Positions 54,468 to 62,941 of a stretch of 64,000 nucleotides of DNA are shown one piece after another. Made by a program: the position numbers and the translations under genes. Location: the NCBI GenBank assembly GCA_905234845.1, contig CAJOIW010000007.1, forward strand, positions 23,445 to 87,444, given 5' to 3'. Position 1 is the stretch's first letter. The number at the start of each line of letters is the position of its first letter. The notes beneath the pieces were generated by a model. The model saw only the letters and a program-made list of their open reading frames with translations, was not told where the DNA came from and made no database searches. Source of the DNA: an uncultured Prevotella sp. (lineage in GTDB: Bacteria > Bacteroidota > Bacteroidia > Bacteroidales > Bacteroidaceae).

Positions 54468-55115
54468 TTACTTGAATTTTACGTTGACGTTTCCTTCTGA
54501 AGGGTAGGGAGCGGGGGATGAACCGTAACGGTATTCGTCGGTCACGGTGATGGAACGGCCCTCCATATCGTAATAGTGGTCGCGAACCATCCAGTTGCTT
54601 TTCTTCATCGGCTCTTTCAGATTCAGACATCGCGAGGCCTTGCTGATGATATAATGTGTCTGCTTGAGCCAAGGCTTTTCACCCCTCAGGACTATCTTAT
54701 AGCCCGTTCCAATTTTCATCCGCCGACCAGAGAATGTGTCTATACGCCATAGCTCCTGTCCTTTCTCGAGATAGGTTTCGGTAAGTCCTTGACGGTCGAT
54801 GGCCACAATGAGATAATGGTGATTATCGTTAATCCAGATATTGATAATCTTTGTGTAGCCCGAAGGCGAGATGGTAAGATCGGTTTTAGTACCATCGACC
54901 ACATCGTATTTGAACAGTCGGTCGCCTATTTTATAATACAGGCAATGACGGCGGTCATCGGTATAGCGTGCAATCACAACGGCCCCCTTCGGCAAAGCCT
55001 TGGCCATGCCCCTCACACGGTTGGCTATCGGTGTTTGGGTAAAGGCTATGGCAAAAGGAAAAAGCCAAAGACAAAAAGCTAAGAGTAGTTTTCTTTGTAA
55101 GTTGACACCACGCAT
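54468..55115 (-). CDS. Exported protein of unknown function, 215 aa
   Basis: A 215-aa protein with a signal peptide (LQRKLLLAFCLWLFPFAIAFTQ). The rest is beta-rich with many aromatic residues (YYKIGDRLFKYDVVDGTKTD; YLEKGQELWRIDTFSGRRMKIG), which has the look of a half propeller or lipocalin-like fold. I do not recognise the family. The ATG at 55115 is chosen because the -7 element (complement of 55125-55132, TAACTTTG) lies just upstream; an ATG at 55229 would precede the promoter. The mRNA leader is then only a few nucleotides. Divergent from topB. Confidence 0.65.
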   Translation of the reverse strand: MRGVNLQRKLLLAFCLWLFPFAIAFTQTPIANRVRGMAKALPKGAVVIARYTDDRRHCLYYKIGDRLFKYDVVDGTKTDLTISPSGYTKIINIWINDNHHYLIVAIDRQGLTETYLEKGQELWRIDTFSGRRMKIGTGYKIVLRGEKPWLKQTHYIISKASRCLNLKEPMKKSNWMVRDHYYDMEGRSITVTDEYRYGSSPAPYPSEGNVNVKFK

Positions 55116-55154
55116 AATCGTCTGCAAAGTTACAAAATAATTGACAATTGGGAA

Positions 55155-55184
55155 TTGATAATTGATAATTATTTTGTAATTTTG
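55155..55184 (+). promoter_or_regulatory. Promoter of topB
   Basis: TTG at 55155-55157, a 19-bp spacer and TAATTTTG at 55177-55184. Transcription should start near 55191, 25 nt before the ATG. Confidence 0.65.
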
Positions 55185-55215
55185 CCGGTAAATAGAAAAA
55201 TGATATTCAAATCGC

Positions 55216-57063
55216 ATGATTGTTTGCATCGCAGAAAAGCCCAGTGTGGCGCGTGATATAGCTCATGTTATCGGAGCCAACTCTTCCCACGAAGGCTATA
55301 TGGAAGGCAACGGTTATCAGGTGACCTGGACATTCGGCCACCTTTGTGAGCTGAAGATGCCCGAGGACTATACACCCATGTGGAAGCGGTGGACATTGGG
55401 TTCGTTGCCCATGATACCCCCACGCTTCGGTATAAGGCTGAAGAACGACGATGGTGTGAAGAAGCAGTTTGGCATTATCAAACGGCTCATGCTGGCCGCA
55501 GACGGTATCATTAATTGTGGTGATGCCGGGCAGGAGGGTGAGCTGATACAACGATGGGTGATGCAACTGGCAGCACCCACGTGTCCCGTTCAACGGCTAT
55601 GGATCTCGTCGATGACCGATGAGGCCATCCGAGAGGGATTTGCTAATCTTAAAGAGCAGTCGGCTTATCAGCAACTCTATATGGCTGGTCTCTCCCGAGC
55701 CGTGGGCGACTGGTTGCTCGGAATCAATGCCACTCGCCTTTATAGCATCAAGTATGGCCAGCCGGGGCACCCCCTCAGCATAGGGCGCGTGCAGACACCT
55801 ACACTCGCACTCATCGTCAACCGACAGCTCGAGATAGAAAACTTCAAGCCCGAACCCTACTGGGTGCTATCTACCGTCTATCGAGATACGCTTTTTACCG
55901 CTACAAAAGGCCGTTACACAAGTAAAGAAGAGGGTGAGCAGGCCTTCAAAACCATTGAGGGGAAACCTTTCACCGTGACCGATGTCCAGAAGAAAAAAGG
56001 TACCGAGGCACCACCACGCCTTTTCGACCTTACCTCTCTCCAGGTGGAATGCAATAAGAAGTTCGGCTTCTCGGCTGAGACAACGCTTAACTTAATACAA
56101 TCGCTCTACGAGCGGAAGATTGCCACTTACCCACGTGTCGACACTCAGTTCTTGCCAGACGATGTATTCCCCAAATGTCCGCAAATCATGAACGGCCTTT
56201 TCAAGACTTCTTTGGCAGGTCAACGTCCCTATGCTGACATCGTCAAGACACTTGGCGGAAAACCTTTGAAAAAGTCGAAGAAAGTGTTCGACTCGTCGAA
56301 GGTCACCGATCACCATGCCATCATTCCTACGGGTGTTCCGCCCACGGCTCTCTCTGATATGGAGCAAAAGGTGTTCGACCTCATAGCCCGTCGCTTCATA
56401 GCCACGTTCTATCCCGATTGTAAGTTCTCGACCACTACCGTTCTGGGTGATGTTGATGGTGTCGGGTTTAAGGTATCTGGCAAGGAGATATTAGAGCCAG
56501 GTTGGCGTGTGGTCTTTGAAAAAGGCACGGAAATTTCGGAAACTCCAGAAAATTCAGAAGCCCCAGAGAATCCTGAAAAAAACACCGTGGAGCGAACGCT
56601 TCCCACCTTTGAGAAAGGTGAGAGCGGTCCCCACGAACCCACACTCACCGAGAAACAAACCACGCCTCCTAAGCCATATACAGAGGCCTCATTGCTTCGG
56701 GCAATGGAGACGGCTGGCAAACTCGTGGAGAATGAGGAGCTTCGCGCCGCCATGAAAGAGAACGGCATTGGTCGACCATCAACCCGTGCGGCTATTATCG
56801 AGACGCTTTTCAAGCGCCGATACATCAGAAAAGAGCGCAAGAATCTTATCGCTACGCCTACGGGCTTAGAGCTTATATCGCTCATACATGAAGACTTGCT
56901 CAAAAGCCCTGAGCTGACGGGTATCTGGGAAAAGAAACTCCGTGATATCGAACATGGCCGTTACGACGCTCATCAGTTCATCGATGAGTTGAAAACGCAG
57001 GTCAATGAGATTGTGCTTCAGGTGATGCGCGATACGACCAACCGCCGGGTAACCATCGAATAA
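55216..57063 (+). CDS. topB: DNA topoisomerase III
   Basis: A 615-aa type IA topoisomerase that decatenates single-strand DNA. The Toprim domain opens IVCIAEKPSVARDIAHVIG and has the acidic triad in NCGDAGQEGELIQRWV. The active-site Tyr is in YERKIATYPRVDTQFLP, and RLYSIKYGQPGHPLSIGRVQTPTLALI marks the domain II hinge. ENGIGRPSTRAAIIETLFKRRYI is the late conserved block. A minisatellite-encoded insert (SETPENSEAPENPEK, about 440-456) lies in a surface loop. No C-terminal zinc fingers are present. The length is near the family norm. Confidence 0.95.
   Translation: MIVCIAEKPSVARDIAHVIGANSSHEGYMEGNGYQVTWTFGHLCELKMPEDYTPMWKRWTLGSLPMIPPRFGIRLKNDDGVKKQFGIIKRLMLAADGIINCGDAGQEGELIQRWVMQLAAPTCPVQRLWISSMTDEAIREGFANLKEQSAYQQLYMAGLSRAVGDWLLGINATRLYSIKYGQPGHPLSIGRVQTPTLALIVNRQLEIENFKPEPYWVLSTVYRDTLFTATKGRYTSKEEGEQAFKTIEGKPFTVTDVQKKKGTEAPPRLFDLTSLQVECNKKFGFSAETTLNLIQSLYERKIATYPRVDTQFLPDDVFPKCPQIMNGLFKTSLAGQRPYADIVKTLGGKPLKKSKKVFDSSKVTDHHAIIPTGVPPTALSDMEQKVFDLIARRFIATFYPDCKFSTTTVLGDVDGVGFKVSGKEILEPGWRVVFEKGTEISETPENSEAPENPEKNTVERTLPTFEKGESGPHEPTLTEKQTTPPKPYTEASLLRAMETAGKLVENEELRAAMKENGIGRPSTRAAIIETLFKRRYIRKERKNLIATPTGLELISLIHEDLLKSPELTGIWEKKLRDIEHGRYDAHQFIDELKTQVNEIVLQVMRDTTNRRVTIE
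56536..56581. repeat. 9-bp degenerate minisatellite inside topB
   Basis: Five units, TCGGAAACT, CCAGAAAAT, TCAGAAGCC, CCAGAGAAT and CCTGAAAAA, share the core TCnGAAnAn with the repeats in hsdM and the four-helix-bundle gene. They are in frame and encode SETPENSEAPENPEK. Confidence 0.7.
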
Positions 57064-57136
57064 GGCAATAAATCAGCAAAAAAGACGTTTATACCTATAA
57101 CAATAGCGTTTCTAATAGGCGTTTTTAAATCAAAAT

Positions 57137-59218
57137 ATGAAAATACAGAATGTCAGCTCAATAGCAACAGGTGCCTTGTGCTTGTGCCTGCTCATTGTCT
57201 CATGCGGGGTTGATAAGCACATAAAGAAAGGTGAGAAGTATCTTGCCATAGGCGAATACTACGATGCCGGAAACCAATTCAGACAAGCATATTCAAAAAC
57301 TCCAGCAAAGGAGCGCGACAAGCGCGGGCGCATTGCCTTAAAACAGGCCTATTGTTTTGAGCGTATAAACTCCACTCAGAAAGCTATTGCAGCCTATCGT
57401 AACGCCATCAGATATAACCAAGCGACTATCGAGGACCGCCTTGCTTATGCCCGTCAATTATTGAAAAATGGTGACTATAAGGTGGCCGCACAAGAGTTTC
57501 AATCGGTACTTGACTCAATGCCTGATAATCAATTGGCTCTCAATGGCTTGCGTTCGGCACGGCAAGCGCCAGAAATGAAGCAACGTGGTAGCCGCTATAC
57601 GGTAAGAAAAATGGAAGCGTTCAACTCACGACGTGCCGATTATTCGCCCATGCTTTTCGGTGATCAGTTCGACCAACTTTACTTTTCTTCAACACGAAAT
57701 GATGCGGAAGGCGATGAATTGAGTGGCATCACGGGCTCGAAAGCTGCCGATATCTTTGTCTCCGAGAAAGATGACAAGGGGAAGTGGGGCAAGCCCGAGC
57801 AAGTGAAAGGTGGTCTGAACACGGCTTATGATGAAGGAGCGTGCTCGTTCTCGACCGATGGTAGGGAGATGTATCTCACTCAATGTATTACCGACCCGTC
57901 GTATCCCCGTTATGCACAGATAGTGAAGTCGAACCGTGCCGATGCCGCTTGGGGTAAGGTCTCGCCTATAGAGCTAACTCACGACACGCTTTCTTCATAC
58001 GCTCATCCTGCCATTTCGCCAGACGGACAATGGCTTTACTTCTGTTCAGACATGCCTGGCGGCAAGGGAGGGCTCGACATCTGGCGCGTAAGAATAGTGG
58101 CTGGAGGCTATGGAGGTGTTGAGAACCTCGGTGACCCTATCAATACCGAAGGCGATGAGATGTTCCCCACGTTCCGTCCGAATGGTGATTTCTATTTCTC
58201 CTCCAATGGCCATCCTGGTATGGGTGGGTTGGACATCTTCATTGCAACGGTAGGTAAAGACAGACGCTACCATCTGGAACACCCAGGCTATCCCTTGAAC
58301 TCTCAGGGCGATGACTTCGGTATGACCTTTGAGGGACCATATAATCGAGGCTTCTTCTCATCGAATCGAGGTGATGCTCGAGGCTGGGATCATATCTACT
58401 CGTTTGAGAATCCTGAGATAGTACAGGCTATCAAAGGGTGGGTATATGAGCAAGACGGCTACGAATTGCCTGCCGCACAAGTCTACATAGTAGGTAGCGA
58501 CGGCACCAATCAAAAGGTTAGCGTAAAGGGCGACGGCTCGTTCGAATATGTGATTCAACCGAATGTTGACTATTTGCTATTGGCTACCTGCAAAGGGTTT
58601 CTTAACCATAAGGAGGAGTTGCGCGTAGGGCCGGTAGAGGATTCAGAGGAATATGTGTTGCAATTCCCCTTGGCCAGCATCTCGGTGCCCGTGATGATAG
58701 ACAATATTTTCTACGATTTCGATAAGGCAACTCTTCGACCCGAGTCGACGGAAGCCCTTGACGAGCTCGTAACGCTGCTCAACGAGAATCCAAATGTGAC
58801 CATTGAGCTTTCCGCACATTGTGACTATAAGGGCTCTTTACAATATAATAAGCGACTTGCCCAACGTCGTGCTGAGTCGGTGGTGAACTATTTGATTGCC
58901 AAGGGTATTGCCTCTGACCGGCTTACACCTGTGGGTTATGGCAAGGAGAAACCAAAGACCATTCGTAAAAGACTGACAGAAAAGTACACATGGCTGAAGG
59001 AGGGCGATGTGCTTACCGAGGAGTTTATCAAGAAGTTGAGCGAGGACAAACAAGAAATTTGCAATCAACTGAACCGCCGCACAGAGTTCATCGTGTTGCG
59101 CACCACCTACGGCATGTTCGACGAGCAAGGCAATCCAAAACCCCAACCGCAAAAGCCTAAACCCAAACCCAAACCTGAGCTCAACCCCGATGACGAATAC
59201 GACATTTACATCGAGTAA
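57137..59218 (+). CDS. PorE-like T9SS lipoprotein (TPR, PD40, CRD, OmpA)
   Basis: A 693-aa outer-membrane lipoprotein: the signal peptide ends in LLIVSCG with the lipobox Cys. Domains in order: TPR (about 25-140, YLAIGEYYDAGNQFRQAY; AIAAYRNAIRYNQ), WD40/PD40 propeller (about 150-420, AHPAISPDGQWLYFCSDMPGGKGGLDIW), carboxypeptidase regulatory-like domain (about 430-510), and OmpA C-terminal peptidoglycan-binding domain (about 520-660, NIFYDFDKATLRPES; LSAHCDYKGS; RRAESVVNYLIAKGI). This order matches PorE (PG1058) of the type IX secretion system, as I recall it. The tail is a Lys-Pro repeat (PQPQKPKPKPKPELNP). Function by analogy: anchoring T9SS to peptidoglycan. Confidence 0.82.
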   Translation: MKIQNVSSIATGALCLCLLIVSCGVDKHIKKGEKYLAIGEYYDAGNQFRQAYSKTPAKERDKRGRIALKQAYCFERINSTQKAIAAYRNAIRYNQATIEDRLAYARQLLKNGDYKVAAQEFQSVLDSMPDNQLALNGLRSARQAPEMKQRGSRYTVRKMEAFNSRRADYSPMLFGDQFDQLYFSSTRNDAEGDELSGITGSKAADIFVSEKDDKGKWGKPEQVKGGLNTAYDEGACSFSTDGREMYLTQCITDPSYPRYAQIVKSNRADAAWGKVSPIELTHDTLSSYAHPAISPDGQWLYFCSDMPGGKGGLDIWRVRIVAGGYGGVENLGDPINTEGDEMFPTFRPNGDFYFSSNGHPGMGGLDIFIATVGKDRRYHLEHPGYPLNSQGDDFGMTFEGPYNRGFFSSNRGDARGWDHIYSFENPEIVQAIKGWVYEQDGYELPAAQVYIVGSDGTNQKVSVKGDGSFEYVIQPNVDYLLLATCKGFLNHKEELRVGPVEDSEEYVLQFPLASISVPVMIDNIFYDFDKATLRPESTEALDELVTLLNENPNVTIELSAHCDYKGSLQYNKRLAQRRAESVVNYLIAKGIASDRLTPVGYGKEKPKTIRKRLTEKYTWLKEGDVLTEEFIKKLSEDKQEICNQLNRRTEFIVLRTTYGMFDEQGNPKPQPQKPKPKPKPELNPDDEYDIYIE

Positions 59219-59257
59219 ACGCATCTTACGATGGTAACCCCATAATGATGAAGATTA

Positions 59258-59298
59258 AAGAAACCGGAAGTTCCCTTTTACGGAATTTCCGGTTTCTT
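59258..59298. terminator. Bidirectional terminator after the PorE-like gene
   Basis: A 17-bp stem AAGAAACCGGAAGTTCC/GGAATTTCCGGTTTCTT with one G-U pair. It serves the plus-strand gene and the minus-strand tRNA. Confidence 0.85.
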
Positions 59299-59301
59299 GT
59301 G

Positions 59302-59372
59302 AGGTGCGTAGCGGAGTCGAACCGCTCTATTTGGTTTTGCAGACCAACACATAACCGCTTTGTTAACGCACC
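59302..59372 (-). tRNA. tRNA-Cys (anticodon GCA)
   Basis: Read on the minus strand, the acceptor GGTGCGT pairs with ACGCACC and the discriminator is U73, as required for tRNA-Cys. The anticodon arm is TTGGT-CTGCAAA-ACCAA, with GCA in the loop. The T arm has the GGTTCGACTCC loop. No CCA is encoded. It stands alone, opposite in strand to its neighbours. Confidence 0.93.
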
Positions 59373-59490
59373 ATTTTTTGAATGTGAGTGCAAAGATACA
59401 AAAAAAGGATGAAAGAGAAATAGTAAGAGAGGACTTTTGATGAAAATTAATTGCTATTTTAACGTTTTTTTTATTTTGTAGTTTTTTTGT

Positions 59491-59521
59491 TTTGCTTTTT
59501 GGTCAACTTTTGCTAACTTTG
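59491..59521 (+). promoter_or_regulatory. Promoter of the Mrp/ApbC gene
   Basis: TTTG at 59491-59494, a 19-bp spacer and TAACTTTG at 59514-59521 match the consensus. The leader to the ATG is about 60 nt. Confidence 0.7.
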
Positions 59522-59587
59522 CAAAAGATTTAGCTGCACTCGGCAAATTGGAGTATTTAGTATAATTAGGGCAAGTATCTTTTGATT

Positions 59588-60658
59588 ATGGTATTATATC
59601 CGAACTTGATACGTGAGGCACTACGCACAGTGACCTATGCTGGAACAAAAAAGAATCTCGTGGAAAGCAATATGGTAGGCGAGGACATCATCGTCAATGG
59701 GATGAGTGTTCGCCTGACCTTAATATTTCCGCGCGAGACCGACCCTTTTCTTAAATCTACACTGAAAGCTGCAGAGGCTGCCATTCACTTTTATGTCAGC
59801 AATGACGTGGAGGTGGAAATAGAAACGGAGTTTCTTTCAAAACTTCGCCCTGAGGTTGGTAAACAATTACCTGGTGTGAAGCATATTATTGCTGTAAGCT
59901 CTGGCAAAGGCGGAGTTGGGAAAAGCACGGTTGCCGCCAATTTGGCCATCGCATTGGCTCGTATGGGCTATAAGGTGGGTTTGTTGGATACTGATATTTT
60001 CGGACCTTCAATGCCTAAGATGTTCAAAGTTGAAGGAGAACAACTCTATTCGATAGAGAAAGATGGCCGACATTTGATAGAACCTTTGGAGCGATATGGA
60101 GTAAAATTGTTGAGTATTGGATTCTTCGTTAATCCTGACACGGCAATGCTCTGGCGTGGAGGCATGGCTTCGAATGCATTAAAGCAACTCATTGGCGATG
60201 CCGATTGGGGCGAGTTAGACTTCTTCATACTTGACACTCCACCAGGTACGAGCGACATACATTTGACCTTGTTGCAGACATTGTCCATCACTGGGGCCGT
60301 CATTGTCTCCACACCTCAGCAGGTTGCTTTGGCCGATGCGCGAAAGGGCATTGACATGTATCGGAACGAAAAGGTGAATGTTCCTATTTTGGGTTTGGTA
60401 GAGAATATGGCATGGTTTACACCTGCTGAACTTCCGGAAAACCGTTATTATATTTTCGGGCGTGAGGGAGTAAGGCAACTGGCTGAAGAAATGAAAGTGC
60501 CGCTTTTGGCGCAGATTCCCCTTGTGCAAAGTATTTGTGAGAGTGGCGATACAGGAGAACCCATAGTTTTGCACGAAGAAACAATCATGGGACAGGCCTT
60601 TCTCTCATTGGCTCAGGCTGTGGTTACCGTAATTCGCCGACAGGAAGCAAGCAAGTAA
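59588..60658 (+). CDS. Iron-sulfur carrier P-loop ATPase, Mrp/ApbC family
   Basis: A 356-aa scaffold or carrier of Fe-S clusters. An N-terminal MIP18/DUF59-like domain (about 1-85) precedes the MinD-like ATPase domain. The deviant Walker A is AVSSGKGGVGKSTVAANLA. LLDTDIFGPSMPKMF and FFILDTPPGTSDIHLTLLQ follow. The CxxC pair usual in bacterial Mrp is not present: the corresponding region reads ENRYYIFGREGVRQLAEE. I therefore avoid claiming cluster chemistry. The ATG at 59588 is preferred over a TTG at 59582. Confidence 0.9.
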   Translation: MVLYPNLIREALRTVTYAGTKKNLVESNMVGEDIIVNGMSVRLTLIFPRETDPFLKSTLKAAEAAIHFYVSNDVEVEIETEFLSKLRPEVGKQLPGVKHIIAVSSGKGGVGKSTVAANLAIALARMGYKVGLLDTDIFGPSMPKMFKVEGEQLYSIEKDGRHLIEPLERYGVKLLSIGFFVNPDTAMLWRGGMASNALKQLIGDADWGELDFFILDTPPGTSDIHLTLLQTLSITGAVIVSTPQQVALADARKGIDMYRNEKVNVPILGLVENMAWFTPAELPENRYYIFGREGVRQLAEEMKVPLLAQIPLVQSICESGDTGEPIVLHEETIMGQAFLSLAQAVVTVIRRQEASK

Positions 60659-60664
60659 TATAAA

Positions 60665-60809
60665 AAGGGTATGCTTTTCTAATGCTAAAGCATACCTTTT
60701 TATATCATAAAGCTATGCTTTTTGATTGCTAAAGCATACCTTCTCGTCCTCTAAAGCATACCTTCTCGAACAAAAATACCGTTTTTTTAAATATGAAAGG
60801 CGGTATTTT
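60665..60809. repeat. 22-bp-period AAA-N7-TTT array and hairpin after mrp
   Basis: Units start at 60665, 60687, 60709, 60731 and 60753, exactly 22 bp apart, mostly AAAGCATACCTT or its inverted form AAAGCTATGCTTT. The array is followed by AAAATACCG/CGGTATTTT (60773-60781 and 60801-60809), which can terminate either strand. Confidence 0.8.
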
Positions 60810-60815
60810 CATTAT

Positions 60816-61085
60816 TTATTCTTCGACAATACCGGCTTCCTGCCACTGGCTAATGAGGGTGTAGCAGTCGTTAAGGGCTTTCTCGCGTTCAACCTCATAT
60901 TCTTCAGTAAGTAGGTCGGCGAGGATTTCGGCTGTGAATTCTTTGCCTTGAATATTTTTCCAAAGATAGGCCGAACTCTCATTCATGCTGATGATATTGC
61001 TGAAATCAATGTTTTCTTTTCCTTCGGCAACGATAATTTGTTCACCGCAAACGGTGCGGAGGTTGAATCCTGGTTTTGCTTTCAT
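60816..61085 (-). CDS. PqqD family peptide-binding chaperone
   Basis: An 89-aa PqqD-like (RiPP recognition element) protein: FNLRTVCGEQIIVAEGKENI is the winged beta part and MNESSAYLWKNIQGKEFTAEILADLLTEEYEV the helical part, with the family pattern LNES/AxxxW. In RiPP pathways such proteins bind leader peptides. It is the last gene of a run with an S24/S26 peptidase and an HPr-kinase-like protein. No radical SAM enzyme, cyclase or obvious precursor is adjacent, so the substrate is unknown. Confidence 0.82.
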   Translation of the reverse strand: MKAKPGFNLRTVCGEQIIVAEGKENIDFSNIISMNESSAYLWKNIQGKEFTAEILADLLTEEYEVEREKALNDCYTLISQWQEAGIVEE

Positions 61086-61132
61086 AATGTGTATAAATAT
61101 TGAAATGTTGAATTCTTAATACTAAATAATTC

Positions 61133-61618
61133 TTATATTGGGCGGAAAAACTTTAGCCAGATGCGCCGATAGAAGGCAAGTAGGTAACGGCGGATAGGGA
61201 AGAGACGTGTCCATACAAAAGAGTAGGCGCGCCATTTCAGGCCGTTAGTCTTGTCCATTTTCTTACGACCTTTTCTATAGAAGCCTATGACAAATCCTTT
61301 AACGTCGGCCAAGAGGCATTGCTCGGTGTTGAGGTTGCCATCTCCACGTAGAGTCACTTGGTCGCCATTGATCTTGATAATACGATGAAGTACGTAGTGC
61401 TTCGGCTCTATCTCAGCTAAAACGGCATCACCAACACGTGGTGATATAGCTTTGACAATCAGAGCCTTGTCGCGGTTGTCCTCGAGGAATGGACGCATAG
61501 AGAATCCGCGTAGGCGGAGAGTGACGGAATGCCCTTCTTCCATTAACTTGACAATCTCAGGCAAGAGCTGAGCGTTGGCAAATTGCACTTCTTTTATCTC
61601 GATATGGTTTTGTTGCAT
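61133..61618 (-). CDS. S24/S26 family peptidase-like protein
   Basis: A 161-aa protein with the S24/S26 (LexA/signal peptidase) fold: VTLRLRGFSMRPFL carries the catalytic Ser, and the second block YVLHRIIKINGDQVTLRGDGNLNTEQCL is typical of S24/S26. The usual catalytic Lys is replaced or displaced (HRI in the second block), so activity is uncertain. The C-terminus (SFVWTRLFPIRRYLLAFYRRIWLKFF) is a basic amphipathic or membrane helix. It overlaps the HPr-kinase-like gene by 25 bp and precedes the pqqD-like gene by 47 bp. Confidence 0.75.
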   Translation of the reverse strand: MQQNHIEIKEVQFANAQLLPEIVKLMEEGHSVTLRLRGFSMRPFLEDNRDKALIVKAISPRVGDAVLAEIEPKHYVLHRIIKINGDQVTLRGDGNLNTEQCLLADVKGFVIGFYRKGRKKMDKTNGLKWRAYSFVWTRLFPIRRYLLAFYRRIWLKFFRPI

Positions 61619-62484
61619 AGGATAGCTGCATCTTTGTCAGGCAGACAATGCATAGTATAGACGGGAGTGGTTTCGATGACTTTTGTGACGGTATCGCAGA
61701 TGTCATGAAAAATATCCTCATCCCATTTCATGGCCGAGCATGAGGGGAGGAACGAGGCAAATGCCTCTATGGGTGGCAGCTTTTCAATGCTGTTCTGTGG
61801 AGCGCGGTCTATGCGAGTGACTGCTCCGAGGGGTGCTTTCACATTGCGGTAGCAGGGTGTCTTTCCGCTCCATGGACCACCGTAGATGTAAGGTTTATCG
61901 TCGATGATGCGGATAATAGGGTTGTCGTCATTCATCAGGTCGCAGTCGGGGATATGCCGCAGCCATAGGCTTACGTGAGTACTCTTGCCAGTTCCGCTCT
62001 TAGCGATGAAAGGGTAGCCGTAGCCTTTATGACGAACGAGCGAGGCGTGTACGAGCAGTGTTTGCTTGCGACTGCCGGCGAAGGCGAAGATAAGCATAAG
62101 TGCATTGTTTAACCCAAAGCTGCGCATATTGTAGTTACCATTGAGAGCACAATGGCAGTCGGTAAAGTCTTTATTGGCTTGAAGCATACAACAGTCGTAA
62201 CCATTGATGTTCTTGATAATATATTGATAGCCGCCGTCTGCTGTTTGGTCAACAGTGGTGTCGCCGTTGCCAGTGTCGAACTTCCGGATACGTGTACGTT
62301 GGGCTTTACTGATAGGCTTCAGTGTATCATCGATGGTGAGCTGAAAGAAAAGCTGATCGTCTGGGAAGGGTTCGGTTCTGAAAGGCTCGAACGAGGGCAA
62401 CAACTGCATGTTGTTCTTCTTCGATGGCTCAAAGACAAGACGAATGCAGTGGTCGGCAATCTTGAAATAGTGTTGCTGGCTCAT
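61594..62484 (-). CDS. HPr kinase/phosphorylase-like protein
   Basis: A 296-aa protein whose centre has the HprK-type P-loop FIAKSGTGKSTHVSLWL, followed by CDLMNDDNPIIRIIDDKPYIYGGPWSGK (the DDN and GxPWxGK pattern). RIDRAPQNSIEKLPPIEAF resembles later HprK-like blocks. Such proteins occur in RiPP loci, for example next to PqqD-like proteins in lasso-peptide clusters, where some phosphorylate precursors. It overlaps the S24/S26 gene by 25 bp, and the exported-protein gene ends 2 bp upstream. A role in modifying a peptide is inference. Confidence 0.8.
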   Translation of the reverse strand: MSQQHYFKIADHCIRLVFEPSKKNNMQLLPSFEPFRTEPFPDDQLFFQLTIDDTLKPISKAQRTRIRKFDTGNGDTTVDQTADGGYQYIIKNINGYDCCMLQANKDFTDCHCALNGNYNMRSFGLNNALMLIFAFAGSRKQTLLVHASLVRHKGYGYPFIAKSGTGKSTHVSLWLRHIPDCDLMNDDNPIIRIIDDKPYIYGGPWSGKTPCYRNVKAPLGAVTRIDRAPQNSIEKLPPIEAFASFLPSCSAMKWDEDIFHDICDTVTKVIETTPVYTMHCLPDKDAAILCNKTISR

Positions 62485-62486
62485 GA

Positions 62487-62915
62487 CTATTTAGTTTTCT
62501 TCTTGCCCTGTAATAGTTCCCCTTCGTCGGGCATGATTCCCTGATAAGTGAAATCGGCTTTCTCAATGTATTTAATGGTGTAGTTGCCTTTCTTTGTGTA
62601 TTTCTTTCTCAAGGCGAGATATTTTTTCTCGATTTTCTTCTGTGTGGTGGCGAACGATGTGACACACATAGCATTGGGTACACCGATTTTCTCCATGTGT
62701 CCATGCAGCTGATAGGAATAATTGTTGCGGCTATAGAGGAAGTTGCCTTTTCCGTAAACCACTGCTGAGTCTAATTGCTGGATATCGGTCAGATAAATAG
62801 TAGAGTCATTGAGTGTGGTGGCAAATCCGAATATATAGACCTTTCCCGTAGGATTGCCGGCTTGGGCCGTTATGGTGAAGAATGCCACGATGGCAGCATA
62901 AATATACTTTCTCAT
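62487..62915 (-). CDS. Exported protein of unknown function, 142 aa
   Basis: A 142-aa protein with a signal peptide (MRKYIYAAIVAFFTITAQAG). The mature part is beta-rich with conserved-looking blocks KVYIFGFATTLNDSTIYLTDIQQLDSA and YSYQLHGHMEKIGVPNAMCVTSFA and a Lys-rich end. I do not recognise the family. It is the first gene of the HPrK-like, S24/S26 and PqqD-like run (2-bp gap) and directly follows rpoD (26-bp gap), so it may be transcribed from the rpoD promoter. Confidence 0.65.
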   Translation of the reverse strand: MRKYIYAAIVAFFTITAQAGNPTGKVYIFGFATTLNDSTIYLTDIQQLDSAVVYGKGNFLYSRNNYSYQLHGHMEKIGVPNAMCVTSFATTQKKIEKKYLALRKKYTKKGNYTIKYIEKADFTYQGIMPDEGELLQGKKKTK

Positions 62916-62941
62916 ATCGATTTGTAAACTTTTGTCTTCAT

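Noticed and set aside
57078..57125. A further 22-bp AAA-N7-TTT array between topB and the PorE-like gene
   Set aside because: Units AAAAAAGACGTTT and AACAATAGCGTTT are 21 bp apart, but the third falls out of phase, so I do not count it with the phased arrays.
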